Assembly (NCBI RefSeq): GCF_036099295.1
Contig: NZ_CP107976.1
Span: forward strand, 5,332,001 to 5,396,000
Origin: Streptomyces sp. NBC_00358
Lineage (GTDB): Bacteria; Actinomycetota; Actinomycetes; Streptomycetales; Streptomycetaceae
Direction of reading: 5' to 3'
Length of the DNA stretch: 64,000 nucleotides
Position 1 is the first letter of the stretch; each line of letters opens with the position of its first letter. Under the pieces are notes generated by a model. The model had not been told where the DNA came from and did not search any database. It saw only the letters and a list, made by a program, of their open reading frames with translations. This document shows positions 25,945 to 34,984 of the stretch, in pieces. The translations under genes and the position numbers were made by a program.

Positions 25945-26036
25945 ATCTGCTGTTGAGCAGATTGCCACCAAGGTGCTTTCTACCGCTGGGAAACGGCGTA
26001 TATGCGCTGGGTGGCCGCAAGTTCGCAGAATCTGCG
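25945..26036. promoter_or_regulatory. Two inverted repeats upstream of the HTH gene
   Basis: ATCTGCT-GTTG-AGCAGAT (25945-25962) and CGCAGA-A-TCTGCG (26024-26036) are both perfect and share the core TCTGC. They lie 39-130 bp before the HTH start and are candidates for an autoregulatory operator. Confidence 0.5.
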
Positions 26037-26095
26037 TGTATACGCGGCCGCGCGCCGCCCTCCGGAGCCCGCGAACTCCCTTGAGGCATCGGATA

Positions 26096-26128
26096 CATCG
26101 ACGGCATCGACGGCATCGACGGCATCGG
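26096..26128. repeat. 9-bp tandem repeat (CATCGACGG) in a 456-bp gap
   Basis: Three full copies plus part of a fourth. The gap from 25907 to 26362 also has a run rich in TGCGGT-like units (26260-26345). No gene is supported here. Confidence 0.6.
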
Positions 26129-26362
26129 AAGACACCGAAGGCGGTGGAGCGACCGCCTGAATGCGGCCGCGCGGGGCGCTGGGACCGTGTCGTCGTCCGG
26201 ACGTACGGTCTCAGCCACCCCGCGCGAGCCTGCGGCTCCCGAACCGGATCATGGGGACTGCGGTGCGGCGCTCAGGTCATACGGCGGTGCGAGTGCTGCG
26301 GTACTGCCGGCAGTGCGGTCGTGCGGGCACTGCGGTCGTACGGGCCGCCGTGGGACTGCGGC

Positions 26363-27118
26363 TCAGTGGGCCACGGCGCGCGCCATCGAACCATGACGCG
26401 GTTGCATCGGAATACCGCGCGCGGTCTCCGGTGCCGACCTGACTCCGGCGGTGGCCGGACGGCCTGCCGGTGCCGGGCTGCGGCGCGGCTGTGCGGCCAC
26501 ACCGTTCTGAACGTCCATCACGGCGTGTGCCACGAGGCCGCCCATGGGGTCGTGCCTGATCAGGTCCCGCAGCCGGGAGCGGGACGAACGTCCCTCGTTC
26601 CCCGGATACAGGTGCTTGCCGAGTCCGACCGCATGGGCCAGCGCGGCGAGCGCCGCGGTCCGCGGGTCCGGCGGGACGCCGGTGCGGATCGCGTTGTCCA
26701 GCCGGGTTCTGATCTCCCGGCTGATATCCGTGTCCGTCGCTTGGTAGCGAGTTGTCGGAAGCACCCCGCACATCTGGCCGGCCACGGCATGGACCATGCC
26801 GCACCTTTCCAGATGCGAAAGGTAGGTCTGGCGAAGCCCCAGGCGGGGTCCGCCAATCCAGTTGACCGCGCGTACGGGTGCTCCGCGTCGGCGAAGCAGT
26901 TCCAACGCACAGTCCAGTGTTGGATCTCCAGTCGGCCGTGGCACCACCACGGCGATACGATCCCCGTCTGGGGCTATCCGTCCGGCCAGCGCCAGCTCCA
27001 CTAGCTGTGCTCCGGCCAGACCGAGGTCGAGCGACTGCGGCTGCGCGGTGGTACCCGTGGCCGGGTCCAACGCCAGCAACAGAAGCTCCTCCGGAATTGT
27101 TCTGCGGCTCCTGCCCAT
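26363..27118 (-). CDS. GOLPH3/VPS74 (GPP34) family protein
   Basis: The protein has 251 residues. The N-terminus (RRTIPEELLLLALDPATGTT) and GLAGAQLVELALAGRI are typical of the bacterial GPP34 family, related to eukaryotic Golgi PI4P-binding proteins. In Streptomyces such proteins are common, often in several copies, and of unsettled function; membrane lipid binding is the best guess. The C-terminal 50 residues are low-complexity. It is divergent from the carboxypeptidase gene. Confidence 0.78.
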   Translation of the reverse strand: MGRSRRTIPEELLLLALDPATGTTAQPQSLDLGLAGAQLVELALAGRIAPDGDRIAVVVPRPTGDPTLDCALELLRRRGAPVRAVNWIGGPRLGLRQTYLSHLERCGMVHAVAGQMCGVLPTTRYQATDTDISREIRTRLDNAIRTGVPPDPRTAALAALAHAVGLGKHLYPGNEGRSSRSRLRDLIRHDPMGGLVAHAVMDVQNGVAAQPRRSPAPAGRPATAGVRSAPETARGIPMQPRHGSMARAVAH

Positions 27119-27354
27119 CCATGCCTCCCCGCGTGGATGAATGACAGGGTGACCCCTCTCACATTGGTCTGTCGAGGGCGCGTGACCGGAATATGAGGGA
27201 ACCGGCAGGTATGTCGTTCTCGTCTACCGCAGGGGTCAAGCCCCCACACAGGACACTGGTACATGGTTCGGACAGCGGTGTCCGGGCGGCGGTTCAAGGG
27301 TTTGACGGTTCGTTTCGGCGCGCGGAGGGCGTGCGCCGCATGGAGGAGGCATCG

Positions 27355-30300
27355 GTGGCGGGCGAGTCCCCCGACAGGTCGAAGCAGCACGAGTCGTCGG
27401 CGTCGTCGGCAGAAGCGACGCCGGTGACCCCGGCGTCGGTTCCGGGTCCGGCGCGGTCGGGCGCGTCGGCGTCGGCCCAGAGCTCGGCTTCGGCAGACCC
27501 CCGAATGGCGATGGCCCGTGAGCGGGCCGCCACGGTGCGGGTGGATCAGGCGACGGCGGTGTTCTCCACGAAGGCGCTGTCGGCGGAGGCCTCCCGTACG
27601 GCGGAGGCGTCCCGTACGGCGGAGGCCGAGCTGAGCCCGGAGCCCGCCGACGAGGCGGACGCCGCCGGGAGCGGGAGCGCCGTGGGCGACACCCGGCTGC
27701 GCGCGGCGGTGGCCGCGTGGGTCGCCGGATCGGACGAGCCCGCTCCGGCGGGCGCGACCGGCACGGACGCGGGATCCGAGGGCGGTGCCGGGCCCCGGGG
27801 CCGTGACGGGGCCGCCAGCGGCCCGGACGGCGCCGATGGGGCCGGCGAGCCCGAGGAGACCGGCGGGGCCGCCGACGGGGCCTCCGGGGACGCCGACGGG
27901 ACCGACGGGGCCGCAGGGGACGCTCACGGTGCCGACCCGACGGACGACGCCGAGCACGGCGACTCCGCGGCGGAGTCCGCCGAGGAGCCGGGCGGGGCCG
28001 CGACGTCCGGGGGAGCCGAGGACACGTCCGACGCGTCCGACGCCGCGTCCATGGCGTCCGCCACGGACGCGGAGGTCGCCGCCGACCTCAACCCCGACAT
28101 CGATATCGACGCCGACGCCGACGAGGCGCCCGAGGCCGTCTCCGACGAGGTTCCCGCGGCGGACCGGGCCGCGGACGAGTCCGGCACGGCGTCCGACGCC
28201 ACCGAGGCCGAGCGCGTGACCGAGGGCGGGAACGGGACCGATTCCGCCGCCGGTTCCGGGCCCGTGGCCGGCAGCGACACCGACTCCACGGACACCACCG
28301 ACTCCACCGACCCGAGCCCGGACTCGGCGGCGGACGAGGCCCCGGACGCCGACGACGGTGAGATCTCGGACACCGCGTCAGCCGGGCCCGCCGACGCGAA
28401 GTCCGACGTGATCCCGGACACGCCCGCCGACGGGACCCCGGCCGACGAGGCCGATGAGACCTCGGACACGGCGACAGCCGAGGCTTCCGACGCCGGGACC
28501 GACGAGAGCCCGGACACGGCGGCCGACGAGAGCCCGGACACGGCGGCCGACGGGACCCCGGACGCGGCGGCCGACGGGACCCCGGACGCGGACTCCGCGC
28601 CCGAGCCCCCCGTCGATCAGCCCACCGCCGTCTTCAAGGCTCCGCGGCCGCCGGCCGTGGACCAGCCCACCACCATGCTCAAGCTGGGCGGAGCCACCCG
28701 CCGTCCGGCCACCGGGAAGCCCGCCGCCGGACCGACGGACGCGCCCGCCGGAAAGGCCTCTGACAAGCCCTCCGACAAGCCCTCCGGGCGGCCCGCGGAC
28801 GAGGAGCGGGGTGCCGAGTCCGCCGGTACTCCCGTGCGCACCAGCAAGTTCGTCCCGCTCAACCGGCTCGACGACCTGGCCGCCGCGGCGCGGTCCAAGC
28901 CCGCGCCCACCCCGGCCCCCGCACTCGCCCCGGATCCCGAGCCCGCCGCGAAGGCGTCCCCCACCGCGCGGGCCGCGGCCCCCGCCCCCACCGCGAAGCC
29001 CGTCGACAGGCCGGCGGCGGCCACCGCCGCGCTGCCGCAGGTCGGCCCCGAGCGCACCACCCAGTTGCCGCTCCCGCCGAAGCCCCCGCTGGACCTGCTC
29101 GCCGAGCTGACGAACACTCCGCCGCCGCCGCAGACCCCGGTCCGGACGCTCGTACGGCGGGTCAAGATCTGGACGCCGCTGGTCCTGCTGCTCGCGGTGA
29201 TCTTTGCAGTCGCGCAGGCCTTCCGTCCGCTGCCGACCCCGGGACTCGCGCTCACCGCCGACCGGACGTACACCTTCGGCGGGGGCACCCTCGACCTGCC
29301 CTGGCCCGGGCAGGGCCAGTCCGCGATCGAGGTGGACGGCGTGGGCAGCCTGGGGACCGACGGCAAGCAGACCCCCGCCCCGACCGCCAGCGTCGCCAAG
29401 ATCATGACGGCGTACGTGATCCTTCAGGAGCACCCGCTGAAGGGGAACGAGGACGGCGAGAAGATCACCGTCGACCAGCAGGCCGAGGACGAGTCGAAGC
29501 TGCCGGACGAGTCGACGGCGGCGATGTCGAAGGGCCAGCAGTTCACCGAGCGCCAGATGCTCCAGATGCTGATGATCCCCTCCGGCAACAACGTGGCGCG
29601 GCTGCTCGCCCGCTGGGACTCCGACAGCAAGAGCTTCGTCGCCAAGATGAACGCCGCGGCCAAGGACCTCGGCATGACGAACTCGACGTACACGGACCCG
29701 AGCGGTCTGCAGAAGACGACGGTCAGCACGGCCACCGACCAGATCAAGCTGGCCAAGAAGGTGATGCAGAACGACGTGTTCCGCAGCGTCGTCGGGATGG
29801 CCAGCGCGAAGATCCCCGGTCTCGACAAGCCGATCTACAACAACAACGACCTGCTGGTCCAGCAGGTCGGCGTGATCGGTCTGAAGACGGGTTCGTCGAC
29901 CCCCGCGGGCGGCAACCTGGTGTGGGCGGCGACCAAGAACGTGAACGGCAAGGTGCAGACGATCTACGGCGCCGTGATGAACCAGGACGCCGGCACCGGC
30001 AAGGTCTGGGACAGCCTCCACCTGGCGCTCGTCAACAGCCAGAAGCTGATCGACAAGGTCCAGAAGAGCCTGATCACCGCCACGGTGGTGAAGAAGGGCC
30101 AGGTCGTCGGTTATGTGGACGACCAGCTCGGGGGCCGGACCCGGGTCGTCGCCACCCAGAACATGACGGCGGTCGGCTGGCCCGGACTCAAGACCCGGCT
30201 GTCGATCGGCGAGGGCAAGAACCCCGTCCCGCACACCGGCAAGGCGGGCGAGGTCGTCGGCGAGCTGACGGTCGGCGACGGTTCCAGCCGCGCCGTGAAG

Positions 30301-30369
30301 ATCCCCGTCGCCCTGCAGTCGGACCTTGCCGAGCCCGGCCTCGGCGCGAAGCTGACCCGCGTCGGCTGA
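27355..30369 (+). CDS. D-alanyl-D-alanine carboxypeptidase with long acidic N-terminal region
   Basis: The protein has 1004 residues from GTG 27355, which has GGAGG at 5 bp; upstream in-frame starts lack this. Residues 1-600 are Ala/Asp/Glu/Ser/Pro-rich, probably disordered and cytoplasmic, with four 8-residue repeats (ESPDTAAD / GTPDAAAD). One membrane segment lies at about 603-623. The outside penicillin-binding domain of the S11 type has SVAK (Ser 679), SGN (743) and KTG (844-846). It trims the last D-Ala from peptidoglycan stem peptides. An extended N-terminus is known in streptomycete homologues. This one is very long. Confidence 0.88.
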   Translation: MAGESPDRSKQHESSASSAEATPVTPASVPGPARSGASASAQSSASADPRMAMARERAATVRVDQATAVFSTKALSAEASRTAEASRTAEAELSPEPADEADAAGSGSAVGDTRLRAAVAAWVAGSDEPAPAGATGTDAGSEGGAGPRGRDGAASGPDGADGAGEPEETGGAADGASGDADGTDGAAGDAHGADPTDDAEHGDSAAESAEEPGGAATSGGAEDTSDASDAASMASATDAEVAADLNPDIDIDADADEAPEAVSDEVPAADRAADESGTASDATEAERVTEGGNGTDSAAGSGPVAGSDTDSTDTTDSTDPSPDSAADEAPDADDGEISDTASAGPADAKSDVIPDTPADGTPADEADETSDTATAEASDAGTDESPDTAADESPDTAADGTPDAAADGTPDADSAPEPPVDQPTAVFKAPRPPAVDQPTTMLKLGGATRRPATGKPAAGPTDAPAGKASDKPSDKPSGRPADEERGAESAGTPVRTSKFVPLNRLDDLAAAARSKPAPTPAPALAPDPEPAAKASPTARAAAPAPTAKPVDRPAAATAALPQVGPERTTQLPLPPKPPLDLLAELTNTPPPPQTPVRTLVRRVKIWTPLVLLLAVIFAVAQAFRPLPTPGLALTADRTYTFGGGTLDLPWPGQGQSAIEVDGVGSLGTDGKQTPAPTASVAKIMTAYVILQEHPLKGNEDGEKITVDQQAEDESKLPDESTAAMSKGQQFTERQMLQMLMIPSGNNVARLLARWDSDSKSFVAKMNAAAKDLGMTNSTYTDPSGLQKTTVSTATDQIKLAKKVMQNDVFRSVVGMASAKIPGLDKPIYNNNDLLVQQVGVIGLKTGSSTPAGGNLVWAATKNVNGKVQTIYGAVMNQDAGTGKVWDSLHLALVNSQKLIDKVQKSLITATVVKKGQVVGYVDDQLGGRTRVVATQNMTAVGWPGLKTRLSIGEGKNPVPHTGKAGEVVGELTVGDGSSRAVKIPVALQSDLAEPGLGAKLTRVG

Positions 30370-30377
30370 GCGGACAC

Positions 30378-30487
30378 CGTCACCGATGGCGTACGCGCGC
30401 ACGCATCGGTGACGTACGGCGGGGAACAGCACCCGCACCGCACTCCGCCGGACGGCGCCCCACCCGGGCGCCGTCCGGCGGAGTGCG
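30378..30487 (+). terminator. Two hairpins after the carboxypeptidase gene
   Basis: The first has an 11-bp stem (30378-30388 with 30404-30414). The second has a perfect 22-bp stem (30439-30460 with 30466-30487) and a 5-base loop. Neither has a T-tract, as is common in Streptomyces. They separate this gene from the next one. Confidence 0.7.
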
Positions 30488-30571
30488 TGCTAGCGTCGCG
30501 ACAATCGGGGCTGCTCGCGAGCCGCGGGTCCCGGCCCAGAACGCGAAACGGGACACGGGGAGAACCTTGCA

Positions 30572-32437
30572 GTGGCGACAGCGGAGCCGACACACGCCGA
30601 CGACGCCGATCCGGACACCGGAACAGGCCCGCGAATACCGCCGCACGGCAGCACTCGCGAGGCGGTCCGTGACGGAAGCGACACCGAGGGTCCAGGTGGG
30701 ACCGAGCCGCTCGCACCGGGTGACCGGGCGCGGCTGAACCTCTTCGACCGCCGTCCCGTCCTGGTCTCCATCGCCTTCGCCGGCGTGCTCCACATCGTGT
30801 GGTTCTTCACGTTCGCGAACAGTGGCGGTGACCTGGCGGCGCAGGACGCCTGGGCGGAGTTCGTCGGCCGGCACCCGGACTCGGCGTACAACCTCGCCTG
30901 GTACGGCGGAATGCACCCGGTCTCGTACAGCGTGGTGTCGCCGTATCTGATGTCGGTGCTCGGCGTCCGGACGACGATGATGATCGCCGGGACGCTCTCG
31001 GCCGGCCTGCTGACGATGATCCTGATCCGCAGCCGGGTGGTCCGGAACCCGATGGCCGCGGCGCTCGCGGGTGTCTTCGCGCTGTTCTGCAACGCCATCT
31101 CGGGCCGGGTGACGTACGGCCTCGGCACGGTGTTCGCGCTCGCCGCGGTCGCCGTCGTCTTCTGCTGGCCGTACCGCTGGCGCTACAAACGCTGGGCGAA
31201 GGCCCTGTGCGCGGCGCCGCTCGCCGCGCTCGCGACGGCCGCCTCGCCGGTCGCCGGACTGTTCGTGGGGCTGCTGGCGGCGGCTCTGTTCCTCCAGAAG
31301 CGCCGCCCCGGCGCCTACGCCCTCGGGATCGCGCCCACCCTCGTCGTCGCGATCTCGGCCTGGCTGTTCCCCTTCTCCGGTACCCAGCCGATGACCTTCT
31401 TCTCGGTCATCCTGCCGTTCGCGTGCGCGGTCTCGGTCTACTTCCTGGTCCCCAAGGAGTGGACGACGGTCCGGATCACGGCCGCGGTGTACGGGCTCTC
31501 GGTGGTGCTCGTCTGGCTGATCAGCTCCCAGATCGGCTCGAACATCACCCGCCTCGCGATGCTCTTCGCGGGTGTCGCCCTGATCGCCGCGCTGCCCTTC
31601 ACGGTGCCGAAGTCGCGCAAGTGGTACGCCGTCGTCATCGCCTTCGTCGGGTTCAACGGGTGGATCGGCTTCAAGACGGTCGACGACATCCTGCACACCA
31701 CCCCGGCGGCGTCCTGGGCGCGCGAGCTGGCCCCGCTCGTCAACCAGCTCCAGGTGGTCGACGCCGAGAAGGGCCGCGTCGAGGTGGTCCCGGCCCGCTC
31801 GCACCGCGAGGCGTCCGCCCTCGCCCCCTACGTGAACCTCGCCCGCGGCTGGAACCGCCAGGCCGACATGGAGCGCAACCCGCTCTTCTACGACGACACG
31901 CTCAACTCCGCGAACTACCACGAGTGGCTCCAGCGCTGGGCCGTCCGCTACGTCGTGCTGCCCAAGGGCGAGCCGGACGGCGACGGCGGCCAACGCGAAC
32001 GCGAACTCGTCCAGCGGGGCATGCCCTACCTCCGGCAGATCTGGGGCGACGCCAACTGGCAGCTCTTCACCGTCACCGACCCCACCCCGCTCGCCGAGCC
32101 GCACGCCGTCGTCGACCTGGCCGAGCAGGGCGAGCTGACCATCGAGGTCAAGGAGGCGGGCCGCATCCTCATCCGCATCCCGTACTCGCCGTGGCTGAGC
32201 ATCGTCGACGCGAAGGGCAAGAGCCTGAAGCCGCCGCAGGAGACGAAGGCGTCGAAGGGCGGGGCGGACGGCGCGGTGAAGACGTACGACAACCTCAACG
32301 GCTGTCTGATGCCGACCCAGGAGACCGCGGCGGGCGACAAGTGGACGGAGCTGCTGGCCCCGAAGCCGGGCACCTACCGGATCGCGGCGCCGTACCAGCT
32401 CCCCCGCGGTACACCGTGCCCGGAGGAACTGCACTGA
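30572..32437 (+). CDS. Large integral membrane protein (GT-C-like or transporter-like)
   Basis: The protein has 621 residues from GTG 30572. The N-terminal 50 residues are hydrophilic, followed by about 11 membrane segments between residues 65 and 380. A soluble C-terminal domain of about 230 residues contains ARGWNRQADMERNPLFYDDTLN and WAVRYVVLP. The layout (membrane part, then an outside C-terminal domain) resembles GT-C glycosyltransferases and mannosyltransferase-like proteins more than MFS carriers, though homologues are often labelled as transporters. The function is not certain. Confidence 0.65.
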   Translation: MATAEPTHADDADPDTGTGPRIPPHGSTREAVRDGSDTEGPGGTEPLAPGDRARLNLFDRRPVLVSIAFAGVLHIVWFFTFANSGGDLAAQDAWAEFVGRHPDSAYNLAWYGGMHPVSYSVVSPYLMSVLGVRTTMMIAGTLSAGLLTMILIRSRVVRNPMAAALAGVFALFCNAISGRVTYGLGTVFALAAVAVVFCWPYRWRYKRWAKALCAAPLAALATAASPVAGLFVGLLAAALFLQKRRPGAYALGIAPTLVVAISAWLFPFSGTQPMTFFSVILPFACAVSVYFLVPKEWTTVRITAAVYGLSVVLVWLISSQIGSNITRLAMLFAGVALIAALPFTVPKSRKWYAVVIAFVGFNGWIGFKTVDDILHTTPAASWARELAPLVNQLQVVDAEKGRVEVVPARSHREASALAPYVNLARGWNRQADMERNPLFYDDTLNSANYHEWLQRWAVRYVVLPKGEPDGDGGQRERELVQRGMPYLRQIWGDANWQLFTVTDPTPLAEPHAVVDLAEQGELTIEVKEAGRILIRIPYSPWLSIVDAKGKSLKPPQETKASKGGADGAVKTYDNLNGCLMPTQETAAGDKWTELLAPKPGTYRIAAPYQLPRGTPCPEELH

Positions 32438-32460
32438 GCCCCGGCCACCCGTGCCGGGGC
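32438..32460. terminator. Hairpin between convergent genes
   Basis: GCCCCGGC pairs with GCCGGGGC (8 bp, 7-base loop) between two convergent genes. It probably works in both directions. Confidence 0.55.
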
Positions 32461-32465
32461 GGGCA

Positions 32466-33401
32466 CTAGAACCGCTCGAACGGCCCGCAGTACGGCAGGC
32501 CCGTGTCCTCCGGCCGCCCGTCGCGGAAGAACCGGACCAGCAGGTCGCAGAGGTCCTCGGGCCGCTGGAGATGGGCCAGGTGGCCGCACTCCGTGAGCGT
32601 GGTGAAACACGCGCCCGGCAGGTCCGCCGCGACCGAGCGGACCAGGTCGGGCGTGGTGAGCGTGTCGTGCTCGCCGGTGAACACGAGATACGGGACGGCG
32701 GGGACGGGCGCCCGCCGGTACCACTCGTGGGCCAGCAGCCGCCGGTTCCGCTCGACCGTCACGGCGACGTCGCGCGGGGTCTGCGCCGCGAACTGCTGGT
32801 ACATCAGCCGGGTCAGCGCCGCGTGCTTGCGTACGGTGCGGTCGCCGGGCGGTGGCACGAAGCACCGTACGAACTCCTCGGCGGTCTCCTCGACGCGTCC
32901 CTCCTCCAGGAGCCGCACCCATCCCACCAGCGCCTCGGCGAACCAGACCGGAATGTGGTCCGACATCCCCTGCACGGCGACCCGGCGCAGCAGCTCCGGA
33001 TACCGCTGGGCGAGCCGGAGGCCGACCGCCCCGCCGTAGCAGCCGGCGTACAGGTTCACCGGGCCGAGCGCCAGCTCGCGCAGCATGTGTCCCGCGCACT
33101 CGGCGAGAAAGTCGATCCCGTGCTCGACGGGCAGGAAGTCCGCGTCCCCGAACCCGGGCAGATCCACGGTGACGACCGTCCCGAGCTCCCCCAGCCACCG
33201 CTCGTGGCGCATCCACGAGTAGCGCGTCTGGTCCGACCCGCCGAGCACGAGCAGCGGCTCGGTGACGGGGGTGCCGTACCGGGCGATCCGGGCCGTGTAC
33301 GCGTAGCCCTCCCACGAGAGCCGGCGCTCCGCCACTTCCGTGGCTGCCCCGCCTCCCGGCGCCGGGAGGAGAACGTTGACCGAGGAAGCGACAGAAGGCA
33401 C
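32466..33401 (-). CDS. Alpha/beta hydrolase with Cys at the nucleophile position
   Basis: The protein has 311 residues from GTG 33401 (GGGAG at 6 bp). The alpha/beta hydrolase fold is seen from PLLVLGGSDQTRYSW, VVTVDLPGFGDAD, the nucleophile elbow LYAGCYGGAVGLRLA, the acid in FTGEHDTLT and the base in ECGHLAHLQRPE. The elbow normally holds Ser; the DNA reads TGC, so it is Cys. In some alpha/beta hydrolases (for example dienelactone hydrolase) Cys is active. In others the change removes activity. It may also be a proxy for a role in transfer rather than hydrolysis. Confidence 0.78.
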   Translation of the reverse strand: MPSVASSVNVLLPAPGGGAATEVAERRLSWEGYAYTARIARYGTPVTEPLLVLGGSDQTRYSWMRHERWLGELGTVVTVDLPGFGDADFLPVEHGIDFLAECAGHMLRELALGPVNLYAGCYGGAVGLRLAQRYPELLRRVAVQGMSDHIPVWFAEALVGWVRLLEEGRVEETAEEFVRCFVPPPGDRTVRKHAALTRLMYQQFAAQTPRDVAVTVERNRRLLAHEWYRRAPVPAVPYLVFTGEHDTLTTPDLVRSVAADLPGACFTTLTECGHLAHLQRPEDLCDLLVRFFRDGRPEDTGLPYCGPFERF

Positions 33402-33543
33402 AGCGAACTCCCGAGAGGGGACGAGACCACCGAAACTCCCACTCGTACACGGCTGCCGGGTGCGGCGCCGCAATGACACACGAAGGTGGGCGCTGCACCA
33501 CACGAAGGTGGGCGCGGCGCGGCAGCCGCGCCACGCCCTGGCC

Positions 33544-34392
33544 TCACTTCACCGGGAACGCCACGTCGCAGACCGCGTCCTCGGGTCCCGCCGCGTCCCA
33601 GTCGGCGAAGTAGATCTCCCGGCACGGGCCGTCGACGGACAGCCCCCGCCCGGTGATCCAGCTCTCGACCGCCTCGAAGGCGGCCAGGATCTGCGGGTGG
33701 GCGACCTGGGCCTTGTTGATGCGGACAAAGGCGATGCGCCGGGCCGGTTCGACCCGGACCTCGGCCCCGGTGGCCCGGCCCCGACCCTGTGCCCAGGCCC
33801 GTGCCGCGGCCTCGTCGGTGACCGGCACGCATGCCTCCGCCGGCCCGTCGCTCTCCGTGCTGACCTCGGCGTGGTACACGACGAAGGGCGGGCCCGTGAC
33901 GCCCCCGGCCTCCCGGGCGCCCTCCTCCAGCCGTCCCAGCGAGCCGGGGATCCACACCGGCAGTTCGGGCGCCAGGACGTGCCGCTTCTCGGCCAGCACG
34001 ACCTGCTCGGGCAGCTCGGCGGTCTCGACGACGAACTTCTCGTTCATTTCGGAACTCCTCCCGGAAAGACGTCCACGGAGGTAGCCGGCGAGCGCCCGCT
34101 GCGAGGCGAACCGCGCCTCGGCACCGTCCCAGTACGCGGCCAGCAGCGCGGCGGCTTCGCCGCCGGGTGCCTCCACCACGTCCGCGATCCGCGCCAGCGG
34201 CATGTCCAGCTGGCGCAGCAGCGCGACGAGCCGGGCCCGTTCGGTCTGCCCGGCGCGGTAGTAGCGGTAGCCGCTGACCTCGTCGACGTACGCCGGGGGC
34301 AGCAGCCCCAGCCGGTCGTACAGCCGCAGGGCCTTCGCCGAGAGCCGCGCCCGCGAGGCGAACGCGCCGATGGTGAGCAGGTCCTTGTCCAC
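33544..34392 (-). CDS. MerR-family regulator with GyrI-like effector domain
   Basis: The protein has 282 residues from GTG 34392 (GGAGG at 8 bp). The MerR helix-turn-helix is LLTIGAFASRARLSAKALRLYDRLGLLPPAYVDEVSGYRYY (in parts). After a dimer helix, a GyrI-like drug-binding domain follows (MNEKFVVETAELPEQVVLAEKRH to REIYFADWDAAGPEDAVCDVAFPVK). This resembles BmrR/TipA-type multidrug sensors. Its target is not evident; the neighbouring hydrolase or peroxidase genes are possible. Confidence 0.85.
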   Translation of the reverse strand: MDKDLLTIGAFASRARLSAKALRLYDRLGLLPPAYVDEVSGYRYYRAGQTERARLVALLRQLDMPLARIADVVEAPGGEAAALLAAYWDGAEARFASQRALAGYLRGRLSGRSSEMNEKFVVETAELPEQVVLAEKRHVLAPELPVWIPGSLGRLEEGAREAGGVTGPPFVVYHAEVSTESDGPAEACVPVTDEAAARAWAQGRGRATGAEVRVEPARRIAFVRINKAQVAHPQILAAFEAVESWITGRGLSVDGPCREIYFADWDAAGPEDAVCDVAFPVK

Positions 34393-34477
34393 CCTGTCAT
34401 CCTCCGTCACCGGGCGCCTTCCGCCCGGTGACAGGGACGCTCTCCCTTGCCCCTGGGGCAAGGTCAACGGCTGGGGC

Positions 34478-34975
34478 TCAGCCGATCGCCTTCTCGACCG
34501 CGGAGACGAGCTCCGCCGACTCCGGCTCGGTCTGCGGGGAGAAGCGGCCGACGACCGTGCCGTCCCGTCCGATCAGGAACTTCTCGAAGTTCCAGCGGAT
34601 GTCGCCGGAGTGGCCCTCGGCGTCGGCGGTGCCCACCAGACGCTCGTACAGCCCGTGCCGCGCGTCGCCGTTCACCTCGACCTTCTCGGTCATCGGGAAG
34701 GTCACGCCGTAGGTCGCGGAGCAGAACTCGGCGATCTCCTCGGAGCTGCCGGGCTCCTGGCCGAGGAACTGGTTGCAGGGCACGCCGAGGACGGTGAAGC
34801 CCTGGGCGGCGTAGCGCGCCTGGAGCTGCTCAAGACCGGCGTACTGCGGGGTGAGACCGCACTTGGAGGCCACGTTCACGATGAGGACGGTCTTGCCCGC
34901 GTACTGGGAAAGATCGGCGGAGCCCCCCTGGAGGGCCCCGATCTCGACGTCGAGCACAGAGTTGTCAGTAGTCAT
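34478..34975 (-). CDS. Glutathione peroxidase-family thiol peroxidase
   Basis: The protein has 165 residues. Motifs are complete: NVASKCGLTPQY with peroxidatic Cys (not selenocysteine), GVPCNQFLGQEPG with the resolving Cys region, and WNFEKFLIGRDG. Bacterial Cys versions usually use thioredoxin rather than glutathione, which fits an actinomycete that makes mycothiol. It detoxifies hydrogen peroxide and lipid peroxides in the cytoplasm. Confidence 0.93.
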   Translation of the reverse strand: MTTDNSVLDVEIGALQGGSADLSQYAGKTVLIVNVASKCGLTPQYAGLEQLQARYAAQGFTVLGVPCNQFLGQEPGSSEEIAEFCSATYGVTFPMTEKVEVNGDARHGLYERLVGTADAEGHSGDIRWNFEKFLIGRDGTVVGRFSPQTEPESAELVSAVEKAIG

Positions 34976-34984
34976 AAGCGGATG

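Noticed and set aside
27193..27354. Longer start for the D-Ala-D-Ala carboxypeptidase
   Set aside because: In frame, but without a ribosome site; GTG 27355 has GGAGG at 5 bp and the product then begins in the form I recall for streptomycete homologues.
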